Below are positions 1 to 7,554 of a stretch of DNA of 64,000 nt, piece by piece; the stretch's first letter is position 1; every line of letters begins with the position of its first letter. The DNA is taken from the NCBI RefSeq assembly GCF_017303155.1, contig NZ_JAEKJR010000002.1:1488001-1552000 (forward strand). Reading direction: 5' to 3'. A model generated the notes under the pieces. The model was given only the letters and a program-made list of their open reading frames with translations. It ran no database searches and was not told the DNA's origin. The DNA comes from Microbulbifer salipaludis. GTDB lineage: Bacteria; Pseudomonadota; Gammaproteobacteria; Pseudomonadales; Cellvibrionaceae. Both the position numbers and the translations under genes were made by a program.

Positions 1-111
1 CATCAGCTCGCTATGCAGCACTTCGAACGCTGACCCTAGGTCATCAAATCCCTGCTCGGACAGGATTTCAGCCATAGCGGTAATTGCGGTATTCTCATTG
101 TCGCAAGTCAC
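1..111 (-). CDS. IS256-like transposase, N-terminal fragment cut by window edge
   Basis: On the minus strand an open frame starts at a GTG (109-111), preceded by a good AAGGA-type ribosome site, and runs off the left edge. The 37 visible residues include FDDLGSAFEVLHSELM, which resembles the N-terminal part of IS256-family transposases (a 'GLDS.GTALQVM.NEAMK' pattern in relatives). The DDE catalytic core is outside the window, so activity cannot be judged. It lies beside a defence locus, as insertion sequences often do. The family call is from memory of the pattern and is moderate at best. Confidence 0.45.
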   Translation of the reverse strand, partial: MTCDNENTAITAMAEILSEQGFDDLGSAFEVLHSELM

Positions 112-121
112 GGTTATTTCC

Positions 122-555
122 TTTAGGGTTTTACTTTGTTTGTCGACAATCAGTCTAACGGTGGCCTGCTCCTAAATCATTGTGCAGGCGAATTTACAGA
201 ATGGATGGTGCACTACCCAATACGTTCTGAGCGCACAGTTATTAAAGCATTGTGTGGTTTTATGGAAGTATTTGCATGCTATTAATTTGTTGGCGCAACT
301 GCCTCCTGAAGAATAGCGAAATAGTGATATTTGAACAGGCTCGATTGGGGTAAATGTTAGCCGGGGGCATGTTATTTTTTCTGGATAGTTCGCTTTGCGG
401 AAGAGAAAATGTTCCTCTGATTTCTTTCGATATGCCCCTCCTGAAAAGATTGCAATTTGATTCGAACTCATATGTTCTTTGGATAAATAGCAGTCATAAT
501 TTAATGCCGATTTTGATTCTAATTTACTACACCACGAATCTAAGGATTTTATTGA
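122..555. other. Intergenic stretch without a convincing gene
   Basis: Open frames on both strands here have no recognisable motif. The longest (minus strand, about 172-621) runs into the start of the next gene and has atypical composition. The part just inside 122-170 may contain the end of the IS256-like element (a GTCGAC-centred segment at about 142), but no partner repeat is visible. The last 60 bases should hold the promoter of the ATPase gene. No clear -35/-10 pair was found. Confidence 0.4.
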
Positions 556-558
556 GTG

Positions 559-1662
559 ATGCTTGATAAGGAAAAAATAAAAAACATCCTTCGTAAGTCT
601 CCGGGGCTTACTGGAAGACAAATTTCGAAGATTCTTGGAGTCGAAGATAAGTCTGCATTAAATAAAATTCTCTACGCAAATTCTGACGGGCTAATACAGA
701 AGGGGTGGAAATGGTATGTACCTGATGAATGCCATATTTTTGACTTGACTGGAAAGTCGAATTGGGTTAGTGAGCATGACTTTGAGAATAGCCTGAAGAT
801 AGCTGGATGTTTGCTATCCTCGGAAGAGGATAGGTGTGTAATACGATTCCCTAAAAATTGTAAAATACTTTTAATTGCTGGGGCCAGAGTAATTGCTCTG
901 GCAAACCAAGCCGCCTATCTAGGTAAGTCTATCGAACTGGACTTTACAAATTGTCAAAGTACAAAGAACTACCTTGATCGACTGGGATTCTTCGATCACT
1001 TGAATTCCGATGTTGCAGTATTGCCAGCGAGACCTGCCGGTTCTAAAGCGAAACAGTATCGAGGTAACAGTGAAAGTTTGGTTGAAATTGCTTCAATCAA
1101 TTTGGAAAAATTTGACTATTCCTTACCTAAAAATCTCACCAAACGCTTTGCCTTTCACGCAGGTGAAAACTATTACCAATCTGCCTTTACTATCTTTTCG
1201 GAGTTGATTGGCAATGTACAGGAGCATAGTGAGACTCCCACGCCTGGCTTTGTCGCACTGCAGCTATATAAGGGTAAGCGACGTCATATCCAAACAGTGA
1301 TTTCTGATAGCGGACTTAGCATAGCCTTGACGCTAAAGCGCAATTTGCAAATGCACTATCCAAACCTTTTCAAGGAGCTTGAACTGTCAAGCGTTGACGC
1401 GGATATTTACTTGGTTTCACGGGCATTGACACAAGGGGGCCTAAGTCAGTTCGGCTCCCATCCTGATGAAGCGGCCAGAGGATTGGGTCTTAAGCGGACG
1501 CAAAGCCATGCCGCCAAGTACAATGCGATCGTAGTTGTGCGACAGCCAGAGTTCGAGTTGAAAATTAAATATAGAGATGGGGAGCTAGTCGACATTTCTC
1601 AGAAAAAAGGACTATGTCGGATCGATGGAACTCAAGTTTGCTTTGATTTTTACCTAGACTAA
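559..1662 (+). CDS. wHTH / STAS-like / GHKL ATPase protein
   Basis: About 367 aa. The N-terminus (about 1-55) reads as a winged helix (GRQISKILGV, then a basic tryptophan-rich wing). Residues about 80-150 resemble a STAS-like fold. The C-terminal part carries the signature of a GHKL (histidine-kinase-type) ATPase: N-box ELIGNVQEHS, G1-type DSG and a G2-type ARGLGL. There is no phospho-acceptor histidine domain, so it is not a classical sensor kinase; it is more like the anti-sigma/anti-anti-sigma type switch ATPases. It precedes a STAS-like DUF4325 gene by 44 bp and lies just upstream of Thoeris genes, suggesting a regulatory or defence role (inference). The start may be GTG at 556 or ATG at 559; ATG is chosen. 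Confidence 0.75.
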   Translation: MLDKEKIKNILRKSPGLTGRQISKILGVEDKSALNKILYANSDGLIQKGWKWYVPDECHIFDLTGKSNWVSEHDFENSLKIAGCLLSSEEDRCVIRFPKNCKILLIAGARVIALANQAAYLGKSIELDFTNCQSTKNYLDRLGFFDHLNSDVAVLPARPAGSKAKQYRGNSESLVEIASINLEKFDYSLPKNLTKRFAFHAGENYYQSAFTIFSELIGNVQEHSETPTPGFVALQLYKGKRRHIQTVISDSGLSIALTLKRNLQMHYPNLFKELELSSVDADIYLVSRALTQGGLSQFGSHPDEAARGLGLKRTQSHAAKYNAIVVVRQPEFELKIKYRDGELVDISQKKGLCRIDGTQVCFDFYLD

Positions 1663-1706
1663 GATTAGTATGTTCTCCTTAAATTAATCCTGTTAAGCAG
1701 AACCGT

Positions 1707-2255
1707 ATGTTAGTTAAACTGCTCGAACTTACAGATAATAATGACCATCCATTCGGCAATATATTAGGCCGAGAAGTGTTTAAGCGGCTGCAATGTGTTG
1801 TAGATATGAATCCTCTAAGCAAGTCGTTTGAAATATCTCTGGAGGGTATTGTGGCAACGGACTCTTCCTTTCCGCGAGAGAGCGTTATCGCATTATCAAA
1901 GCAGCTTCGTGGCGAAAAGTGGTTTTACATTACTCACGTCAGCTCCTTGGATCTCATTGATAACTGGGACTATGCGGCTATTGCCAAGCAACAGTCTTTG
2001 GTACTGATATCGGATAAAGAAACTCGGGTCATAGGGCCAGATGCAAAAACATCCACTAGAGAGCTGTTGAACTTTGTATTGAGCCAAGAAGGAGCAAGTA
2101 CCGCGAATGTTGCTAAAGCTCTAGGAATCTCAGTGCAGAATGCAAGTACCAGGCTAAAAAACCTTACAAATCAAGGGCTTATCATGAGGCGTGAGGTCTC
2201 TTCACCAACCGGTGGGATTGAGTTTCTTTATGCTGGACCTCAATTTTCTGGTTAA
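1707..2255 (+). CDS. STAS-like DUF4325 protein with C-terminal winged helix
   Basis: 182 aa. The N-terminal two thirds have the [13 protein letters not shown] and '[19 protein letters not shown]' pattern of DUF4325, a STAS-like domain nearly always encoded beside a GHKL ATPase. The C-terminus (about 118-180) is a winged-helix DNA-binding domain ([20 protein letters not shown], then LTNQGLI). It follows the GHKL gene in the same direction, so the two probably form a partner-switch pair in which ATPase and STAS-like protein interact and the winged helix reads out onto DNA. Target genes are unknown; the Thoeris genes 100 bp downstream are obvious candidates (inference). Confidence 0.7.
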   Translation: MLVKLLELTDNNDHPFGNILGREVFKRLQCVVDMNPLSKSFEISLEGIVATDSSFPRESVIALSKQLRGEKWFYITHVSSLDLIDNWDYAAIAKQQSLVLISDKETRVIGPDAKTSTRELLNFVLSQEGASTANVAKALGISVQNASTRLKNLTNQGLIMRREVSSPTGGIEFLYAGPQFSG

Positions 2256-2360
2256 ACAGGTTGATTTAAGGGGATGTTGGGTATAGAGTCTATCGCATGG
2301 GTACGGGATACCCATTTTTAATGCTCTCAGGTTAAACTGCTTTATTTAAGGAGATTCAAA

Positions 2361-2534
2361 ATGGCTACAAATCCCCCCAAAGGTGATGGTCGTCGCAATG
2401 GTGCCGTACGCGATCGCTCTCAAACTCGGACTACTAGTGGTCACTGGGTAAAACGGGACGCTAGTACCGGGCGTTTTATGGATGTTAAGACCTCTGACAA
2501 GGCACCGTTTAAGGGTGTCCGGAAAGAGAAGTAA
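2361..2534 (+). CDS. Small basic 57-aa protein leading the Thoeris operon
   Basis: ATG at 2361 follows a strong ribosome site (TAAGGAG, 2347-2353). The product is 57 aa, rich in Lys, Arg, Gly and Thr, beginning MATNPPKGDGRRNGAVRDRS and ending KGVRKEK. It has no signal peptide or membrane segment and is probably a small soluble, partly disordered protein. The stop at 2532-2534 lies two bases before the next ATG, so it is probably cotranslated with the ThsB-like gene. I recognise the sequence style as a recurrent small hypothetical protein but know no function. The good ribosome site and tight spacing support a real gene. Confidence 0.75.
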   Translation: MATNPPKGDGRRNGAVRDRSQTRTTSGHWVKRDASTGRFMDVKTSDKAPFKGVRKEK

Positions 2535-2536
2535 CA

Positions 2537-3139
2537 ATGGCGATGTGTGCTGGAGTGAGACGAGATGGGGCACGCTGTTCAATCCTATGTTCCGGTGGCC
2601 ACAAATACTGCAAGCATCATCTGTCACAAGGAACATGGGAGAAAGCAGCCAGCTTCGGCACCGGCGCTCTATTGGGCCAACTAATTGCTCCAGGATTGGG
2701 GGCGGCGCTCGTTGGTGGTGCATCCTACTTGTTGGGAAAAAATATCATCGGAGAAACAGTAATGTTTACGAAAAGAAGAGTATTTGTGAGTTTCGACTTT
2801 GATGAAGACCGAGCCTTGAAAGATTTCATCATCCAGCAAGCGAGAAACCCTGATTCACCATTTAATGTAATTGATCATAGTTTGAAAGAAGCTGCTCCTG
2901 AGCGGTCCTGGAAAGATAAGGCACGGTCAGCAATCAAACGATCCGATATCGTACTTGTTATGGTCGGCCCAAAAACTTATAGAGCCCCAGGTGTCTTGGC
3001 TGAGGTATCGATGGCCAGGGAGGAGCGTATCCCTATAGTTCAGGTTATTGGCTATAAAAATGGGGCGTACACGCCAGTTCCCAATGCCGGAAGGTTGTAT
3101 CGTTGGAATTGGGAAAATCTAAAAAATTTATTGGGGTGA
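2537..3139 (+). CDS. thsB: Thoeris ThsB-like TIR protein with zinc-knuckle and glycine-zipper N-terminus
   Basis: 200 aa. Residues 79-200 match the ThsB/DUF1863 TIR-like fold: RRVFVSFDFDEDRALK at its start, then DIVLVMVGPKTYRAPGV, LAEVSMAREERIPIVQVIGY and a final RLYRWNWENL. In Thoeris, ThsB senses infection and makes a cyclic ADP-ribose isomer from NAD+. Residues 4-28 form a Cys/His cluster (C4, C14, C18, C25, H27, H28) resembling a small zinc knuckle, and 39-70 is a Gly/Ala/Leu-rich segment able to act as a membrane glycine zipper. This extension is not standard for ThsB. An internal ATG at 2762 (residue 76) could give a bare TIR form. The stop overlaps the thsA start (TGATG), implying coupled translation. 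Confidence 0.8.
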   Translation: MAMCAGVRRDGARCSILCSGGHKYCKHHLSQGTWEKAASFGTGALLGQLIAPGLGAALVGGASYLLGKNIIGETVMFTKRRVFVSFDFDEDRALKDFIIQQARNPDSPFNVIDHSLKEAAPERSWKDKARSAIKRSDIVLVMVGPKTYRAPGVLAEVSMAREERIPIVQVIGYKNGAYTPVPNAGRLYRWNWENLKNLLG

Positions 3140-4563
3140 TGTCATTGGTTTCTATTGAGAACTTCATTAAGAAATTTTCTCGTGAGATTGACGAAAATAA
3201 TGCAGCTATTTTTGCGGGAGCAGGGCTGTCAGTTGGTGCTGGGTTCGTAAACTGGTCTGATTTACTGCGAGAAATAGCTGAAGAATTGAATTTGGATGTC
3301 GATAAAGAGACTGATTTAGTATCGCTAGCCCAATACCATCTAAATGATAGAGGCGCGAATCGAGATGGGTTGAATCGGGCGATAATCGATCATTTTTTGA
3401 ATGAAAATTCTGTAACAGAGAACCACCGTATTTTAGCTAGATTACCAATAGCGACATACTGGACAACAAATTATGACTGTCTAATCGAAAGGGCTTTGAG
3501 CGAGGCCGGAAAGATCCCAGATGTTAAGCACGCGAAGGCTGATCTTCCACGAACAATTCGTAATCGTGATGCGGTCGTATATAAAATGCATGGCGATGCC
3601 CAGTACCCTAACGATGCAGTTATAGCTAAAGATGACTATCAAACTTACATGCAAAAGAGGGGGCCGTTTGTCACTGCTTTAGCTGGTGAGTTGGTTTCTA
3701 AAACATTCTTATTTCTAGGCTTCAGTTTTAGTGATCCAAATTTAGATCATGTCTTAGGTCGGATACGGTCAGAGGTAGGTATATGTCAGAGAACTCATTA
3801 CTGCATACTTAGAAAAGAGCAGCAACAAGAGTCAGATAGCCCCGGTGATTTCGAGTATCGACAGATAAAACAGAACCATTTTGTTAATGATCTTAAGCAC
3901 CGATATAACATCCAGACTGTTTTGATAGACTCATATGATCAAGTTACAGAAATACTCAAGAAAATTGAATGTGTTCATAAGCGAAAAACTATTTTCATTA
4001 GTGGTGCAGCAGACGACTATTCACCATGGAGCGACGCTGATGCGATGAATTTATGTGCGGATATTTCAGCATTGGTAGTGCAAAAAGGTTTTCGTATAGT
4101 TAACGGTCTCGGCCTGGGCGTCGGTAGCGCGATTGTAGAAGGTGCATTACGAGAAATATACAGAAACCAAAGAGGAAAGTTGACTGATCAACTGCAAATT
4201 CGTCCTTTCCCACAGTCAGACGACGCTAAAAAAATATGGCGGCGATACAGAGAAGATATGTTGGATTACTCTGGAGTGGCGATATTTATCTTTGGGAACA
4301 AAGCCATTGAAAATGGTTTGGCTAGTTCAGCTGGCATGAGGGAAGAGTTTGACATCTCTTTGGCGAAAGGTGTTTTGCCCCTTCCGCTAGGTTTCACGGG
4401 AAGCATTTCCGAGGAGTTGTGGCGTGAAGTTGTGTCTAATTTCGAAAATATTTTTCCGAAAAACCTTAAAAATATTAAACCTTACCTGTTGTCCTTAGGG
4501 GACAAGACAAGGTTAGATAAAGATCATTTGAAAACTCTTGAGAGTATATTGAATAATTTATAG
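3139..4563 (+). CDS. thsA: Thoeris ThsA: SIR2 NADase with SLOG domain
   Basis: About 474 aa from the ATG at 3139, chosen because it overlaps the thsB stop. The N-terminal SIR2-like domain shows FAGAGLSVGAGF, TTNYD (N111) and YKMHGD (H151); these line up in position and spacing with the NADase residues N112 and H152 of Bacillus cereus ThsA. LFLGFSFSDPNL closes the domain. The C-terminal SLOG domain shows TIFISGA, VNGLGLGVGSAIVEGAL and FIFGNKA, and would bind the cyclic ADP-ribose-type signal made by the TIR partners. On activation ThsA depletes NAD+ and stops phage growth (family knowledge). No signal peptide or membrane segment; cytoplasmic effector. Confidence 0.9.
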   Translation: MSLVSIENFIKKFSREIDENNAAIFAGAGLSVGAGFVNWSDLLREIAEELNLDVDKETDLVSLAQYHLNDRGANRDGLNRAIIDHFLNENSVTENHRILARLPIATYWTTNYDCLIERALSEAGKIPDVKHAKADLPRTIRNRDAVVYKMHGDAQYPNDAVIAKDDYQTYMQKRGPFVTALAGELVSKTFLFLGFSFSDPNLDHVLGRIRSEVGICQRTHYCILRKEQQQESDSPGDFEYRQIKQNHFVNDLKHRYNIQTVLIDSYDQVTEILKKIECVHKRKTIFISGAADDYSPWSDADAMNLCADISALVVQKGFRIVNGLGLGVGSAIVEGALREIYRNQRGKLTDQLQIRPFPQSDDAKKIWRRYREDMLDYSGVAIFIFGNKAIENGLASSAGMREEFDISLAKGVLPLPLGFTGSISEELWREVVSNFENIFPKNLKNIKPYLLSLGDKTRLDKDHLKTLESILNNL

Positions 4564-4571
4564 GTCCTTTA

Positions 4572-5156
4572 ATGGCATTCTTCACAAAAGACGAAGTACG
4601 GCAAGCTGCCCGCGCGAAGGTAAATAATAGTTACAAAATCAATGCCAAAGCTATTTTGGAGTCAGAGATAAGATCTGCGACTTCCTACGATAGCTTTGAT
4701 GTCTTTCTATCTCACTCCTCAAAAGATGCTGAATTAGTTTTGGGCGTAAAGGAAATTCTCACGCGTAAAGGAATCAAAGTATACGTTGACTGGCAAGACG
4801 ATCCTCAGGCCAATCGGGAGAGCGTATCTGCTGAGACCGCTGAACTTTTGCGCGCTAGAATGAAGCAGTCGAAGTCTTTGATTTTTCTCGCTACGGACAA
4901 CGCTTCAGGATCAAAATGGATGCCTTGGGAGCTGGGCTACTTTGATGGGTTTAGTGGCGGCTCAGTTGCAGTATTACCTGTTTTAGACTATGCCTCTTCA
5001 TCTTTTAGAGGGCAAGAGTACCTAGGGCTATACCCAACTGTTGATAAAGGCCAATATTCCAATGGCCAACCTGAAACCTTTGTTAGAAAGCCGGGTGCAT
5101 GGTTAACTCTCGATTCGTTTCGAAAAGGAAATACTTCTTGGAACAGCTATAGATAA
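4572..5156 (+). CDS. Second TIR-domain protein of the Thoeris locus
   Basis: 194 aa, 9 bp after thsA. Residues about 40-150 form a TIR domain: YDSFDVFLSHSSKD, GIKVYVDWQDD, SKSLIFLATDNA and WMPWELGYFDG, where E120 is the expected catalytic glutamate of NAD-cleaving TIRs. Unlike the first ThsB it is a classical TIR rather than the DUF1863 type. Thoeris loci often carry several TIR genes, each thought to sense a different trigger and feed one ThsA. A short helical N-terminus (1-38) precedes the TIR domain. It is the last gene of the block; downstream sequence is IS debris. Confidence 0.85.
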   Translation: MAFFTKDEVRQAARAKVNNSYKINAKAILESEIRSATSYDSFDVFLSHSSKDAELVLGVKEILTRKGIKVYVDWQDDPQANRESVSAETAELLRARMKQSKSLIFLATDNASGSKWMPWELGYFDGFSGGSVAVLPVLDYASSSFRGQEYLGLYPTVDKGQYSNGQPETFVRKPGAWLTLDSFRKGNTSWNSYR

Positions 5157-6146
5157 TTTGTTGTATTTCAGACTTTCTCTACCGGGTGGCGGTGTTTCAG
5201 AAAGCTTTCTGTCAGTTCAGGTTCAGTTTACAAGCTTTTAAATCTCGGCCTTTAGGTAATCCTTGACGCAATACTTCGGAATTCGACGTGGCATCGGATT
5301 CACAAAAATACTATTACACTTAATTCTTCGGTTGACTGGTCGAAATCGACTCATTTTTCACTTTTTCAAGGCTATCTATAGCGTGCTCGAGCTGTCAGCA
5401 AGGACTGAATACTGCCCCCTATCGGACAAAAAATTTCGAAGTACACTTGCCCACTGCGCCCAAATCACTATTCGGTCGTTGTGGCTAGTGAGCGGATTGC
5501 GCCAGCAGTGAGTTGGTACTTCAATTGATAGTTCTTTAACGATATCGAAAGAAAAATCGCGTAAAGCTCAATACTTCGTTGATTTATATGGACTAGTCTA
5601 GGTGCATGGTTGACGCATGACACTTAAATGGGTGATGGACTGATTTCGGGTAAATCGCTCGTCTCTTGATCCCTAATCCATGGATTTTATTAGCTATTCT
5701 TCTATGGGGTTTGACCAGAATTGGGCATTTGGATGGTCCACGGGAGCGAGAGTGTGACTAGTCAAATACAAATACTGCGATCTTTACCAGTAATAAGCCT
5801 GCTGGAAAAAGTATCGTCCGAGAGCTGGACGACACGCAATCGGCGCTGGCGCAATCCTATGTAGCCTGTACCAATATTTCTGGTCACTTCCCACAGAAAC
5901 TGCTAGAGATAAGTGGAGCCGACCTAGGTGCTCATGGCGCTCCATCTTTCCGGGTGCAGGTTTCGTTAGAATTGGCGATGGTACGATTTGAGGTTGAGAG
6001 CTGGGGGATGGGGTAGTTGAGGGCGTTTGATCCTGGAAAGCGCTTCATAACATGTAACGAGCGCTTGCCGATATCGCTCACCGGCTCCTTAAGTGTCCCG
6101 CCGCAAGCCTTTACCTGACCACATTGGCCTTCATGGTATACCAGTG
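5157..6146. other. Decayed intergenic DNA between Thoeris locus and IS21 relic
   Basis: Nearly 1 kb with no supportable gene. Short frames (for example 5263-5511 plus, 5932-6150 minus) lack ribosome sites and recognisable motifs. The right part (about 5930-6146) continues the minus-strand debris downstream of the istB relic and may include the lost end of the IS21 element. No terminator with a clear T-run was found after the last TIR gene, although the segment at 5180-5215 has a weak CTTTCTG/CAGAAAG-type dyad. Confidence 0.4.
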
Positions 6147-6843
6147 TCAATGGCTACTCATTTTGAACCACCTTCGGCCAATGACATTGACCGCACCCAG
6201 TGCGGTAGAACCGGTAGTTTTCTGCTTCAGTCGACAGCTCTCTCCTCCCAGCATGAAGATATGTTAGTGGTGGATGACCGGGTTGCTGATGGGCACCGCC
6301 ACGTTGTAGTCGTGTAAGAATCCTCCCCAGGCAGTGAAGTCTTTGTTGGTGGTCTCAGGATGATTGAGCGGTACTCGTACAGCTTGTTGATCAACTGGAG
6401 CAGGTTGCAGCGGGCCTGGCGTGTCATCGCTGTTCATCAATGATGAGTACGTCTTATTTACCCAGTTGGGTAAGCCGCTTTTTGAGCTCGCCCTTCATCT
6501 CCGCCAGTTCCAGGTCTTCGATCAACGCTAGCGCGGTGCGGAACAGGACTTTGTAGTCGGCCTAGACCGCTTTCTGGCCGCTGCCAATGGCCAAGTGGGT
6601 CTTGCCCGCGCCGGGCGATCCAATGAACACGAGATTCTCCCGCTGGTCAATAAAGCCGAAGTCCAGCAGTGCATTCGCCTGGCGCTTGGTCATGCTGGTT
6701 TGGCGACGGTAGTCGAAGCTTTCCAGTGGTTTCTCGGCCAGACGCTGAGCAAAGACTAGGTAGGACAGCTCCTGGCTTTCCGCTTCGGCGAGCAGATTCT
6801 GCAGGGACCGGTACTGCGCGGTGGTGAGATCAAGCTGGCTCAT
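6147..6843 (-). pseudogene. istB: istB pseudogene (IS21-family ATPase helper)
   Basis: The first 93 residues are intact and typical of IstB: LTTAQYRSLQNLLAEAES, SFDYRRQTSMTKRQANALLDF and the Walker A segment GSPGAGKTHLAI. A TAG stop follows at about 6562. The rest is readable only across frame changes: pieces matching TTNKDFT.WG, HDYNVAVPI, HIFMLGGE-type and LKQKT lie between 6150 and 6430. IstB is the AAA+ helper of IS21 transposition, normally about 250 aa, so the full span fits. With stops and frameshifts it cannot be functional. It sits downstream of the istA remnant in the normal IS21 order. Confidence 0.85.
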
Positions 6844-6849
6844 GGGTCA

Positions 6850-7215
6850 CCTCCTGGCCGCTGGGTCGGTTAAATTGGACCTAGGTACTCAGCCACTGGT
6901 GTCAGCTGGCTGTCTCGCGGTGAGCTGCGGGTGTTACAACAACACCTACGGCGATCCCGGGCGTCCGGTGCGTGGGCCTTCAGCGGGTCATGGGCGCCTG
7001 TCAATTGGTCTTTGTAGATCCGCGGCGAGGCGCTTTGAGCGGCTCGCAGGGGTCCGAGGCCTAGCCTGTTGGTAGCAATCCGCCGATGGCGGCTTTCTGG
7101 TCGGCGATGCGCTGGGCTAGGTCGCGGTAGTGATTGTTGTTCTTGATGATGCGGCCCTTTTCCCGGCAGAGGGTATGGTGGGCGATCTATTCCCCGGTTT
7201 CCAGGTCGTGGAGTT
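6850..7215 (-). pseudogene. istA: istA C-terminal remnant (IS21 transposase)
   Basis: Reading the minus strand across frames gives pieces such as KGRIIKNNNHYRD, QRIADQKAAI and KAPRRGSTKTN, consistent with the last 120 residues of an IS21 IstA transposase just upstream of istB. Stops and frameshifts interrupt it, and the DDE catalytic region is missing. The homology ends around 7215-7226 at a sudden change to AT-rich DNA, probably the breakpoint that removed the rest of the element. Confidence 0.6.
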
Positions 7216-7226
7216 GATATCATCAA

Positions 7227-7554
7227 AAATATGAGATGACTATATTGTGTTTATATGGTAGGACTGCGCAATGCCCTCTGTCGACGTCTAGTGGAACCAG
7301 AAAGTCTTCAGGTTTGATCGAGAACAGTCAATATTTGCCCATCAATACTCACCTTCGCTTTAACTAAGAAGTATTTAACGATGTGAAAACCGGCGATCAG
7401 CTGACCGGGTATTTACAGAAGAAAAGTTGCTTTATCAAACTCACTTCTGCGTCACATAATGTCTAAATTGCCATAAATTGGCGCGCATAACTGCACTGAT
7501 GCTGGCTTCTTTTATATATAGTACCGCTGAACGTCATAAAACAGGGATGTCAAT
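7227..7554. other. Intergenic region upstream of the phospholipase-like gene
   Basis: AT-rich leader with no convincing ORF. It begins right after the IS21 relic. The final 40 bases contain TATATATAG (7513-7521) and an AGGGATG-type ribosome site before the ATG at 7555, so the promoter of the next gene should be within this stretch. No clear dyad or riboswitch was recognised. Confidence 0.35.

Noticed and set aside
172..621. 149-aa minus-strand frame in front of the GHKL gene
   Set aside because: It overlaps the start of a well-supported gene on the other strand, has odd composition and no motif or ribosome site.
5263..5511. 82-aa plus-strand frame after the TIR gene
   Set aside because: No ribosome site, no hydrophobic or motif pattern, and it lies in decayed DNA.
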